Shown: in pieces, positions 51,700 to 60,898 of the stretch | Position numbering within the stretch: the stretch's first letter is position 1 | Layout: each line of letters starts with the position of its first letter | DNA from: Yarrowia lipolytica | Taxonomy: Eukaryota; Ascomycota; Dipodascomycetes; Dipodascales | Reading direction: 5' to 3' | DNA length: 64,000 bases | Assembly: GCF_001761485.1 (NCBI RefSeq) | Contig: NC_090774.1 | Coordinates: 186,001-250,000, forward strand | Notes under the pieces: model-generated | What the model was told of the DNA's origin: nothing | Database searches by the model: none | Seen by the model: the letters and a program-made list of their open reading frames with translations, nothing else | Program-made: the position numbers and the translations under genes

Positions 51700-53464
51700 A
51701 TGATTTCTCCAGGTGAGTATGCCAGAGATCCCCGTAAGAAGCCCACTAACGCCAGTTAAAACCTCCGTGGCTTCTCCGGCCACCACCAAGGGAGTTGCCG
51801 TGCATCTCTCCTACAACCCCAAGACCAACGAGGTGGCTTACGCCAACACCAAGGCAGTGCTTCTGGTGAATCTCGACAAGCCCAACGAGGCTCGGCAGTT
51901 CAATGGCCACATTGCGCCAACCACCGTCGCCAAGTTCTCTCCTTCAGGCTTCTATGTCTGCTCCGGCGATCAGGCTGGCAACGTCAAGGTCTGGGACCCT
52001 GTCTCTTTCAACATCAAGTACGAAGCCAAGATCGGCAATGGTCGAATCAACGATCTCAACTGGGATGCTGACTCTCAGCGAATCATTGCTGTGGGCGACG
52101 GCACAGAGAGATACGGTCATTGCTTCACTTTCGACACTGGTAACACTGTCGGAGAGATCTCTGGTCACGGAGCTCAGGTCAATGCTGTCGCCATCAAACC
52201 CGTTAGACCCTACCGAGCTGCTACCGTCGGCGATGATGCCACTCTCGTCTTCTACAAGGGTCCTCCCTTCAAGTTCGACCACACCGTTAAGCAGCAGCAC
52301 AGCAACTACATCCACGACGTTGCTTTTTCCCCTGATGGAAAGTGGCTTGTTTCGGTTGGAGCTGACAGAAAGGCCGTTCTTTATAACCAGGATGGTGAGC
52401 CCGTCAAGACTATTGACGCACATGGCGGCTCCATTTACTCCGTCTCCTGGGCCCAGGATTCCACCCACTTCGCTACCGCCTCTGCAGACAACACTGTCAA
52501 GGTCTTTGATGTCGAGGGTAAAGAGATTGACACATTCAAGTTTGACCAGTTCCAGGTCGGTGTAGTCTGGGCTGGCGATTCCCTTGTGTCAGTTGGACTG
52601 GACGGCACCCTGTCCTTCTCCTCTGTGAGCATAGATGCCCTGTCCAAGCTGTCTTTGACTGAGTCCAAGGTCATTGCCCACCAGCAGCCCATTTCTGCTG
52701 TCGAGACTCTCAAGGGCAAGATATACTCTGGCTCTGTTGACGGATCCATTCTCGAGTGGACCGGTGACAAGGCCTCTCCTTCTGACGCCTCCCACTCTAC
52801 TTACATTGTCTCTCTCAGTGACTGTGATGGAAGCCTGGCATCAGTTGCTTGGGATGATACTTACAAGCTCAACAACACAGTCTACTCGATCGGCACCCAG
52901 CCCAAGGCTGCCGATTCTCGAGGTTCTCTCTCTGCCATCGTGACTGAGAACACTCTGCACATCCTTGATAGCGGTAAGCTTGTCAAGAAGGTTTCTATTG
53001 ATCGGGGCTCTGCTGTTGCTATTGCTGACCAGGTTGTTGTGGGATCTAAGTCGGGAGAGCTCTCTGTCTACTCTACAACCGGTGAGAAACAGTTTGATCT
53101 CCCTCCTCTTCGTGCTGCTGCCACAAAGCTTGCTCTTAGTGAAAATGGTAACCTTCTTGCTGCTGGCGAGTCCACTGGTAAGATTATCCTATACGACCTT
53201 TCAACTAAGTCTGTTGTCACCTCTCGATGGACCTTCCACACCGCTCAGATCAACGATATTGACTGGCTTGGAAACGAGTACATTGCCTCTGTTTCTCTGG
53301 ACACAAACATTTACATTTACTCCGTCAAGACCCCCATGAAGAACCTCAAGTCTCTGAACGCTCACAAGGAGGGAGCCACCGCAGTGCGATGGCTGGCAAA
53401 CAACGAAATCGTCACTGGTGGTGCTGATGCTGTTCTCAAGTGGTGGTCTGTTGAGCTTAGCTAA
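51700..53464 (+). CDS. AIP1: Actin-interacting protein Aip1 (WDR1), spliced
   Basis: Exon 1 is 51700-51712, the intron is 51713-51755 (43 nt, GTGAGTA donor, CACTAACGCCAG acceptor) and exon 2 is 51756-53464, giving 573 residues that start MISPVKTSVASPATTKG. Two linked WD40 propellers fill the protein. Aip1 landmarks include VAVHLSYNPKTNEVAYA, VVFYKGPPFKFDHTVKQQHS-type text, and the C-terminal NIYIYSVKTPMKNLKSLNAHKEGATAVRW. Aip1 works with cofilin to disassemble actin filaments in cortical patches. If the very small intron is kept, an in-frame ATG inside it (51719) would instead give MPEIPVRSPLTPVKTS fused to the same protein, so two N termini are possible. The spliced form uses the standard signals. 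Confidence 0.94.
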
Positions 53465-54143
53465 AGGACATAACACTGTACAAGTACAAGTAGACGAAAT
53501 TCATGAATCAATGCAACACACTATTATTATATATGCTTGTCTCGAAGACTAAGCCATGCATGTCTAAGTATAAACGATTAGCGCGTCTACTTGTAGCTCA
53601 TGACTATGCAGGTTTCTACTGTAATTAAACTATAAATACAAGTACATACTGTATGTACTGTAGCCTTGTATTCTATGTATTTGTTAGGACACAGGCCCGG
53701 ACTTCGGTTGGTTTGTGGTTTGACAGGTAATGCCGGCGACTTGCCTATGGCAAGTCGTTGAGCAAATACTCGTGTTGAAAGGGTCAATAATCGATATCCT
53801 AAATATATGGGAAATGAGAGCTATATATAATAATGGCACCGGACCAACTGACGGATCTGTAACTCGGCGGTCGAGTCCTGGGGGACTCGATCGACCCCTA
53901 CGGTAGTGGGTCTTTGACCGGAAGGGTGACTACAAGGATCCCCAATAGAGAGTTGACAGATAATCAAGCACCGACGACTGTCGACGGTCCTTATGCCACA
54001 GGCACAAGAAACACCAAAAGAAGATCGTTTCCTAACAGGCGACCATCATAGTAAAACAGCACGAGAGCGCTGACGACCAACAGTCTTCTGGTGCTAAGCT
54101 TAAAATACTGAATAAATCGATTTGTATGTATGTATGTATGTTG
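53465..54143. other. Convergent spacer, AIP1 and mannosyltransferase
   Basis: A 680-bp spacer between two gene 3' ends. TGTACAAGTACAAGTAG lies at 53477-53493, a candidate structured RNA at about 53834-54095, and a short TATG repeat at 54122-54140. Confidence 0.5.
53834..54095 (+). ncRNA. Candidate structured non-coding RNA, family unknown
   Basis: This segment folds into nested complementary pieces that I could trace by eye. The outer stem pairs GGCA 53835-53838 with TGCC 53994-53997 and GGACC 53841-53845 with GGTCC 53986-53990. An inner stem pairs ATCTGTAACTC 53855-53865 with GAGTTGACAGAT 53950-53961 (one bulged G). A perfect 8-bp hairpin joins TCGAGTCC 53871-53878 and GGACTCGA 53883-53890. 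A second domain pairs CACC..AGAAGA (54012-54024) with TCTTCTGGTG (54084-54093). A TATATATAATAA element stands just before it. I see no match to U1-U6, 5S, SRP, RNase P or MRP signatures. Strand and ends are guesses, and a decayed element is possible. Confidence 0.4.
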
Positions 54144-55385
54144 TTATCGGTCGCCCATGTATTTGAGGTACTGAGGAAGACAGTTTTCAGGCATCAGAGA
54201 ATCCTTGAGATCGTCTGTGGTGAATCGACCAGGCTTGCATCCATGACACTTTTTGGACTTGGGGCAATTGAAATAGGGGAAGTGGTAATATCCAATGTCC
54301 TTGAACCAATGGATTTGTGACTGGTTAGCAAATAGTCCTGCGCCGACAGAGTGCACGGGAGCATCTCCCCATCTCTCGTAAAAGAACCCTCCCTGTTTAT
54401 CCAGATGCTCAAACCATTGGGCGTATGCATCGCCCCTGAAGAACTTCAGAGACGCGATTTCAAAGTTGGACCAGAAATGGCAAGTGGAGTATCCGCCAGC
54501 CTGGGCGTTCCAGTCTGGTCTGCTGGGGTTCAGCAAGAATTGCATGGCATTGTCTTTGTGCAGATACTCCTTGTTCTTCATCAAGAAGGATTTAGTTTCC
54601 GGCCATAGGGTGGCAACGGTTTTGGGGTTGTCAAACAATGCAATGGTGAAGCCATACACCTTGTCATTGTCCTCCATGTATGCAAATACATCGTAGTCGA
54701 TGTCACAATAGTATTGGGTGTCGGGTTCAACGCGCCAGTACCAGTCATAATCGTCCATGGCCTTGTGCTTGTAGAACATACCCGAGTTCCATCTGCACAT
54801 CTTGTGGTAGGAGTCCATGGCACCATATCGTACACCAGCATCTTCCAGCTTCTTGCCGGCCTTCTTGGCCTTGTCCTTGTCGATCCATCTGGGGGCGTCC
54901 CAGTCCTTCTTTTCAATCAGCTCAAACTTGACTTCAGAGTCAGTCTGTTCGCGCACCTTTTCCTTGAACTCGTCGGTGAACTCTTCATCATTGAAAAAGA
55001 TCCAAGGGTAGCCGAATTTGTGATTGAATGTGTCCTCGACCTGCACCATGGCATCCACAATACCGTCCAGCTCTTTGTTTCGAACAAGAGAGATAAGAGC
55101 GGCTTTAGTTCGCCGCGTGTCAGTGGCGCGAACAAGAGGCTTGGCACTGACAGGCTCGTCCACCTCTTCAAGCAGGGGATTGTTCTTCGGCGTTAAGTCC
55201 TCTTTTGGTTCCGTATATTGCAGGAATGCATCGTTGGGTTGCTTGTAGATGCTCTCCTCTTTCAAGAAGTCCGCATGTGTTCTGGTCCAGTCATCTTGTA
55301 ACGAGAAGTAGATCAGGAACACGAGCAGACCGAGCGAAGCCGTCACCAGCAGCAGGAATAGTCTTCTGACTATCAGCGGGGTCAT
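54144..55385 (-). CDS. Alpha-1,2-mannosyltransferase, KRE2/KTR family (GT15)
   Basis: A 413-residue type II membrane protein: a short cytosolic tail (MTPLIVRR), a signal-anchor helix at about 9-29, a stem region to about 90, then the GT15 catalytic domain. Family motifs seen are RTKAALISLVRNKEL, YGAMDSYHKMCRWNSGMFY, the YYWR-like DWYWRVEPDTQYYCDIDYDVF with the metal-binding acidic cluster, and STCHFWSNFEIASLKFF with the catalytic-region Glu. The C terminus GYYHFPYFNCPKSKKCHGCKPG has conserved cysteines. These Golgi enzymes add alpha-1,2-mannose to O- and N-linked glycans. Which member of the family (Kre2/Mnt1 or a Ktr) cannot be fixed by eye. It diverges from MRPL31 over 180 bp. Confidence 0.93.
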   Translation of the reverse strand: MTPLIVRRLFLLLVTASLGLLVFLIYFSLQDDWTRTHADFLKEESIYKQPNDAFLQYTEPKEDLTPKNNPLLEEVDEPVSAKPLVRATDTRRTKAALISLVRNKELDGIVDAMVQVEDTFNHKFGYPWIFFNDEEFTDEFKEKVREQTDSEVKFELIEKKDWDAPRWIDKDKAKKAGKKLEDAGVRYGAMDSYHKMCRWNSGMFYKHKAMDDYDWYWRVEPDTQYYCDIDYDVFAYMEDNDKVYGFTIALFDNPKTVATLWPETKSFLMKNKEYLHKDNAMQFLLNPSRPDWNAQAGGYSTCHFWSNFEIASLKFFRGDAYAQWFEHLDKQGGFFYERWGDAPVHSVGAGLFANQSQIHWFKDIGYYHFPYFNCPKSKKCHGCKPGRFTTDDLKDSLMPENCLPQYLKYMGDR

Positions 55386-55475
55386 ATTGTTAGGATGTGG
55401 TCCTGTCTCAATCGATTATAGTTAATAAACCTGTCGCGACACGCGAACACTAATCTAGTGTGGGCGTTGTAAATA

Positions 55476-55502
55476 TGTCCCAACCAGGAATCGAACTGCG
55501 GG
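55476..55502 (-). other. tRNA 3'-end-like fragment
   Basis: On the minus strand this reads CCCGCAGTTCGATTCCTGG followed by TTGGGACA, like a T arm plus 3' acceptor strand. The 5' half of a tRNA is not found next to it and the T stem has a mismatch, so it looks like a tRNA remnant, not a working gene. Confidence 0.35.
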
Positions 55503-55565
55503 ATGGAAAATTCCTCTTCCATACTTGGTGAGAACACAGATACAGAACACACACCTCATCACACA

Positions 55566-55991
55566 ATGTTTGGGCCTTTTCGACAGTCTATGGTCACCTT
55601 TGGTGGCTACGTCCAGTGAGTATCATATATGAGCGACACGAATGAAAGTGTTGCCTAGCTATGCGGGATTTTCCAGCCACTCAAACATCATCTAACCATC
55701 AGCAAGCAGCGATACCGATGGAGATTGTCTCCTACACAGAAGGCTGGCCAGCGAAAGCGAATGAAGGCCGTCGACTCAGTCATGGATGTTCTGCGATCTA
55801 GCATGGAGAAGCTCGGCGTCACTCCCAAGTTCCTCATCAAGGCTGAGACCGAGTGCCCTCCTTCTTCGGCCATGCTCCCCAAGGACAAGTACACCGTTTT
55901 CAGCAAGAACCACAAGGGTTACCGAAAATCCGTTCACCGGGTGCCCAACTTCACCAAGACTACCAACCGAAAGAATCCCCTTGGTTTCTAA
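55566..55991 (+). CDS. MRPL31: Mitochondrial large-subunit protein mL60 (Mrpl31), spliced
   Basis: Exon 1 is 55566-55615, the intron is 55616-55702 (87 nt, GTGAGTA donor, TCTAACCATCAG acceptor) and exon 2 is 55703-55991, giving 112 residues. Joining restores the family start MFGPFRQSMVTFGGYVHKQR and then WRLSPTQKAGQRKRM. Further on ECPPSSAMLPKDKYTVFSKNHKGYRKSVHRVPNFTK... and the end NRKNPLGF follow yeast Mrpl31. It is a fungal mitochondrial ribosome protein. The start lies only 180 bp from the mannosyltransferase start, a bidirectional promoter that also contains a tRNA-like fragment. Confidence 0.93.
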
Positions 55992-56522
55992 AATCCCAAC
56001 TATTGGCCCTATACACTTGTACATATTAAATTATCTGGTATGATGGGAAGATCCAGCTGTGGATCCGAGTGCTGAGATTAAAGGGAAGTAATGTTATTCA
56101 TTGAAAGTACAAGTACGTAGTACTGTACAAGTCATTGTAGTGTAGCTAGTTCGTAGATTTTAGTTACAAATACTATAATGTTTCCGCTCTATCCGTAACA
56201 CTTCTGTGTATTTGCATGTGGTAACAAATCTTTTGGAGCAAAATTAAAGAGATGGTATACTGACATGATTGTGTTGATATTAAGCTGATGTTACTGTAGA
56301 GGTGAGAACACACTACAAGTACAAGTACAAGAATTGGTAAGAAACTATGGTTATGCGACCAGCACCCTCCACTATTGTACATCTCTCGCAGTAGCTACAA
56401 GTAGGGCGCATACTGTAGCATATCAATTTGCTACAAGTACCGACTTCACTCTGCTCTCATTATGTAATTATAAATTAATCGTCTATTTAAGTAATGCTCA
56501 TATGACCCAGCCAACATTTTTT
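55992..56522. other. Convergent spacer, MRPL31 and UTP11
   Basis: No gene is seen. ACAAGTAC words cluster here (56107-56114, 56312-56329, 56433-56440). Confidence 0.45.
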
Positions 56523-57257
56523 TCACTTCTTTCGCTCAGCCTTCCACTTGTAGCTGACATTTCCATCCTTGACCACCTTCTCCTTCTCGCCTCCCTTAGC
56601 AAGTTCTCGATCCAGATCCAGACGATGCTCCACGATCGCCAGCTCTCGCTCACGCTCGATGTGAGCAGCCAACTTCTTCAGTCGAGAAACTCGTTCTTTG
56701 TTGATGCCCTCGTCAAGTTCCTGTGCATGAGTCTGCTTCTGTTCCAGCTGGTCCAGCTTCAGACGGTTCTCTCTCTTGTTCAGCAGAGTCTTGTCAGTCT
56801 TGAAGTATTCAGCGGGATCAAACTCCTCCTGCTCCTTCTCTGAGTTGACAAAAATGGTATGCTTGCCTGTAGCCTTGGGCATAAGTTCAGCTTGCATTCT
56901 CTCAATAACTCGCAGCTCCTTCAGTCGCATGGTTCGCACATAGGTAGCATCTTGAGTCTGCAGCAGCTTCTTGGCATCGGCACTGAGCTCTCGCTCAGCT
57001 ACATCCAAAGGGTTCTCCTTGTAACCAATACCATGTTCATCGGTCTTGGTGCTATGCATTCCGAAGTAGAACTCATCGGGGTTTCTCTCCTTGGCCTTCT
57101 TTCGCAGCAGCTTGAGCTTTGCTTCCTTGGCATGGTAATTTTCAGCTCGAAGCTTGTAATCCTTCTTCTTTTCCAGCAAGCCGAGGTGCCGTCGCTCGGC
57201 GATTTGGCTTCGCTCTCTGTGCTGTTTCTTTTGGATATTGTGGACGAGTCGAGCCAT
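56523..57257 (-). CDS. UTP11: U3 snoRNP-associated protein Utp11
   Basis: A 244-residue, highly charged helical protein matching Utp11 from end to end: the N terminus HRERSQIAERRHLGLLEKKKDYKLRA, the FYFGMHSTKTDEHGIGY motif near 63-80, the QTQDATYVRTMRLKELRVIERM helix, and the basic C terminus VKDGNVSYKWKAERKK. Utp11 is a component of the small-subunit processome holding U3 and pre-18S RNA in the nucleolus. A TCACGTGA site lies 77-84 bp upstream. Only the very first codons lack the deep-conserved NAAKR-like start of other species (here ARLVHNIQ), which may reflect a short missed exon, though no donor/acceptor pair is obvious. Confidence 0.95.
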   Translation of the reverse strand: MARLVHNIQKKQHRERSQIAERRHLGLLEKKKDYKLRAENYHAKEAKLKLLRKKAKERNPDEFYFGMHSTKTDEHGIGYKENPLDVAERELSADAKKLLQTQDATYVRTMRLKELRVIERMQAELMPKATGKHTIFVNSEKEQEEFDPAEYFKTDKTLLNKRENRLKLDQLEQKQTHAQELDEGINKERVSRLKKLAAHIERERELAIVEHRLDLDRELAKGGEKEKVVKDGNVSYKWKAERKK

Positions 57258-57806
57258 GGTGTGTGTCAGATGTGTAAATACTTCAACAAGATTATTTTGG
57301 CGATATGCAGGCAGAAATTTATTTAAGGTTGAGTCACGTGATATATGGAGCAGGAAGATATAGGAGCTATAGATGTATATCAGAAGATGTTGGTGGCAAA
57401 GAAACTAAAAAATAATAATAAATGAACTTGAATCCTCTGTTTGAGGACTTTTCTATTACTTGCGCTTGAAAGTTCCCTAACAAACTGGTCATCGTGCATT
57501 GTTAGTTAGTATCTACAATTGTAGTTGTACCCAGAGGGTATCATAGTTGAGAATTTGTCAACTCCATAATTTTAGTAAAGAGGCTAGAAAACAAATTGGA
57601 CCTTTTGAGTGCTTATATACACATCTCTACGTGATGAATAGACCCGTTACTCACTCTCTAGAACCCACCACCATCGTATCTAGCGGCTTTTCATTAACCC
57701 CATTTCGCCACCACTAACTTAATAATTACAATCTGCATGCAGCGAGCATGCCTACAAGTAGGATTGCAAGTTAACACCCCACCACCAACGCGCCATAGCT
57801 AGTCCC
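57258..57806. promoter_or_regulatory. Divergent promoter with TCACGTGA site, UTP11 and MoxR-like gene
   Basis: The TCACGTGA at 57334-57341 lies close to UTP11. The remainder is A/T-rich with no gene. Such palindromes bind Cbf1-type bHLH factors in yeasts; the role here is inferred. Confidence 0.45.
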
Positions 57807-58748
57807 ATGTCATTTCAAGAAAGATGTATGGAACTCAAGCAGATTCTCAACTTTGATGTTGACATTTTCACAGCCATTATTATTGGCCTTGCTGCGCAAC
57901 GACCCGTCAGAATCCACACTCACCATCCTGATGTTGTGGAGAAGTGCGCTCTTGTGGTGGCAGCCAACATTCTAGGCTACGACCAGAGACTACTTTACCG
58001 TTGCGACGCAGACGCTGATGTCGACCACTTTTTAAATGGAGTCAGTGACTGGAGAGAGTCTGCTCAAACCGACAAACAACTTATGCCATTTCTCATCCTG
58101 AGAAACGTTGCATCGTTATCGAACGAGTGTCAGGCTCTACTGCTGGAGATTCTGCAAACAGGAAAGACAACTTACAGAGGTGTCACATATTCGAAACCAC
58201 CGGGTTTTTTGTTACTTTCAGTGTCTAAAAGTGATGTCTACATGTTCGAATACCTGAGGGATGAGTTCTTCGTCTACCATGAGTGTCACGTCGACGGTGA
58301 GGTGAATATCGCACAACTAATTGAGAGCATATCGGAGGAAAAGACTGCTTCACCGCCATTGATGACTGCTGCCGATATCAAGAAGCTACACGACAAGGCG
58401 GCCCAGGTGTCGATAGTGGCCGAGCTGCAACGATACATGCAAGACATTATCGTCCATATTCGGTGCCACCGGGTGGTTGCTAGGGCTATAAAACCCAAGG
58501 CAGCAAGAGACTTCACTCTTTTCGTGCGCCACATGTGCGTGCTCAATGATTCAGACTTCGCAACCCCATCGGTGATTGCAGTCGCCGCTCGAAAGTTACT
58601 ACCAAGCTCTGTGCACATTGCTTCGCCGGAATTCGAACCTTCTCTAGCCTACGGAAGTGATTATAAGCTCATTGAGGAATACATCACATCGTGGGATGGA
58701 GCACTCGTTGTGGAAGATGTCTTGAATCGGGTCAAGGCACCCGTTTAA
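57807..58748 (+). CDS. MoxR/Mg-chelatase-like AAA protein lacking the P-loop
   Basis: A 313-residue protein. The C-terminal part (about 200-290) resembles the MoxR lid: VARAIKPKAARDFTLFVRHMCVLNDSDFATPSVIAVAARKLLPSSV parallels the bacterial ASPRASLAL...DGRDYVTPDDV pattern. The middle (about 95-145: FLILRNVASLSNECQALLLEILQTGKTTYRGV...PPGFLLLSVSK) parallels the Walker B/sensor region DEINR...QNALLEAM. The acidic Walker B pair is replaced by LRNV and no GxxGxGKT loop is visible near the N terminus (AAQRPVRIHTHHPDVVEKC). So it looks like a fold-preserving pseudo-ATPase. Annotated fungal relatives are called magnesium chelatase, although fungi make no chlorophyll. Cellular role unknown. Confidence 0.6.
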   Translation: MSFQERCMELKQILNFDVDIFTAIIIGLAAQRPVRIHTHHPDVVEKCALVVAANILGYDQRLLYRCDADADVDHFLNGVSDWRESAQTDKQLMPFLILRNVASLSNECQALLLEILQTGKTTYRGVTYSKPPGFLLLSVSKSDVYMFEYLRDEFFVYHECHVDGEVNIAQLIESISEEKTASPPLMTAADIKKLHDKAAQVSIVAELQRYMQDIIVHIRCHRVVARAIKPKAARDFTLFVRHMCVLNDSDFATPSVIAVAARKLLPSSVHIASPEFEPSLAYGSDYKLIEEYITSWDGALVVEDVLNRVKAPV

Positions 58749-58898
58749 GCCTAACTTTGACCCTCAGCACTTGCCGGTCCCCGAAACCCATACTCTCAGC
58801 ATACTAACAATTCCCCACACCATATAGAAGTTCATGAAATGTATATAAATAATCTGTTACTGTCCTAACTCTCCCCGCTTTGCGGTAAGTCGGTTTGT

Positions 58899-59468
58899 TC
58901 ACAACTTGTCCCAAATGTAGTTTGTGATGAAGAATCCACTGTACTCCTTGACGTTGAGATCCAGGGTGGCCACGTTTGAGGTTGTGTTAGATCTGATCAT
59001 GCATTTTGTGTACTTCTCAGGCTTCTCTGCGTCGAAAGTGACACCTAGGGTTCGGAACAGCTTGAGCTGTAGGGCTGCAGACGAGTCGTTCTCCACTGCA
59101 GACTCGATGGGCTGCTGGCTTTCCTTTTCCACGAGCTCGAGCTCGGCATTCAGCTTCGAGGTCGCTGCTTGCGTGGCATTCAGAGTCTCCTCGAGATCAT
59201 TGATGGCACGCGCCAGGCGCATCTTCTCGCGTTCCAGCTCATGCACATGTTGGGTTCTTTCGCTTGTTGTGGAGTCTCCGGCGACCGATTCCTGGCACAG
59301 ATCTCTCTGTCGGATCTGATCTTGTAACTTGTCACGCGCCTCCGCTAACTTTGCCTCGCGAAACAGCGACAGCCGTGTGATATCGACTGACACTCGTTCT
59401 GTAGACGCGATCTCTTCATTGGTGCTGAATGACTTGGCCACGTCACGTAGCAGGTCGATGGGGTCCAT
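58899..59468 (-). CDS. SPC24: Kinetochore protein Spc24 (Ndc80 complex)
   Basis: A 189-residue protein. Residues about 30-125 form a coiled coil (RDKLQDQIRQRDLCQE, LEREKMRLARAINDLEETL, SKLNAELELVEKES), which pairs with Spc25. The C-terminal globular RWD-like head (about 130-189) has the family text ALQLKLFRTLGVTFD and ends SGFFITNYIWDKL, as in other Spc24 proteins. The head binds Mtw1/CENP-T parts of the inner kinetochore. It is convergent with the MoxR-like gene, whose stop is 150 bp away, and is one of two kinetochore genes (with HSK3) in the window. Confidence 0.9.
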   Translation of the reverse strand: MDPIDLLRDVAKSFSTNEEIASTERVSVDITRLSLFREAKLAEARDKLQDQIRQRDLCQESVAGDSTTSERTQHVHELEREKMRLARAINDLEETLNATQAATSKLNAELELVEKESQQPIESAVENDSSAALQLKLFRTLGVTFDAEKPEKYTKCMIRSNTTSNVATLDLNVKEYSGFFITNYIWDKL

Positions 59469-60898
59469 TTTTGGTATGTGTGTAGCGAGTAAGTGTAGAG
59501 TGAGCTCTTTGGGAGGGCTTCTGGGTATTTTCCACCGCGCTGTTTAGCTGCTGTGAGTGTTGTTTTGGTTCTGTATATTTGGCGGATTAAGTTCGACGAG
59601 CAGCCGATTGTACATTCACAATAGAAATCGTAGAGTCTATTCTGACTGTAGGTGCTTGTCCTCCACAACATGTGGAGAGGCTGAAATGCCTCGCTGACAT
59701 ACCCGTATTCGCCGCAAGAACAATGGAAAGCAGGTGCAATTACGTATATTGCATCACAAGACCTCTTTGTTGATGAGACAAGCCACGTGCTAGAGTCGTG
59801 GCTGGTCCTCCGTCTCAGATCGATGAGCGTATTGCTGCAAGTCAAATTGATTGCTATTGCGAACATAGAATGAATTTTATTTGCCGAATCAATTGAGACT
59901 ACTGTACTTGTGATTGTATAGTTTCATACTTGTACATACACTGGAGGCTGCCCCATATTCTGCTGCTGCCTGGTCTTCGCACAGCTGGGTCAGTATGTAC
60001 GTATTACATACATACTGTATTCAGTAGTTCCAAAGACTTGTGCAGCCAAGAGAGAAACCCACACACACCAGCAATGGCTCAGGGACAAGGACCACTGGGA
60101 TCTCCTCGGGTTTCTGAAAATCAGGAACCAGAAGGAAACTCTTTCCTGTGTTTACGCACCCCACGGGCTGTAGGTTGCGTTGCTCTTCCACAAGATTTCA
60201 TAGTCGTACATGTCAGCAGTAATGAAGCGTGGCTGTGCGGACAAGCGAAGTGACGTTGGTGGTCAAAAGGAGTAAAGGTGGCAATGTTCCTCACAAAGAC
60301 GAACAGGAACAATGTCCTGGTCTAAAGCTTCAGTGCAAGTTACTGTAATGGGTGGGGCTTCCAAAAATAGTTACACATATGACGCGTTATACCCAGTGAT
60401 CTGTGAAGAAACCCAGTGGAGCTTTATTGGCCACACTAGTAGAGAGCTGAACAAAACAATGTCTGGAGGGTTGACTTGGTAGTGAGTTCATTAGTACAGT
60501 ATGTACCGGTGCAGTTGCTGGCAACTTTTGGGTTATGACTAGTATTAGCTAGAAGGGGGGAGGTGTGCCTTGTATCGGGTTTGTCAAGTGCAGCGAGATC
60601 GCTGCACCAACAAATGCCGCATACCGTATATGACTCGTATTCCATATCTATTGTCTCACGGTTGCCGTTTGACAATTCCTTTCTGAAAGCGAGCAACCCG
60701 TTACACCTCGGAGTCAGCAAAGAAACCCAGGAACTCTATAACATTAAACTTCTCCCCAAACTTTTCCAATATCTGACAGCAGTCAACAGATCACCCTAAA
60801 CGACCAGACACGACTCGAAAGCAGGCTATTATCACAACGGCCCGCCAAGACCAGTACGATATCCGTATTATACCCTATCTCCCTTTACATCTTTCAAC
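59469..60898. other. Divergent spacer, SPC24 and CMC1
   Basis: A 1.4-kb spacer with no supported gene. GTACTTGTGATTG and ACTTGTACATAC words lie at 59903-59938. A short frame near 60074-60253 has no homology cue and is not called. Confidence 0.45.

Noticed and set aside
53900-53935. Possible 5S rRNA or tRNA (GTAGTGGGT and GGTCGAGTCC)
   Set aside because: Yarrowia 5S genes are dispersed, but the 5S 5' part and control region are absent. The B-box-like word is one base short and no cloverleaf forms.
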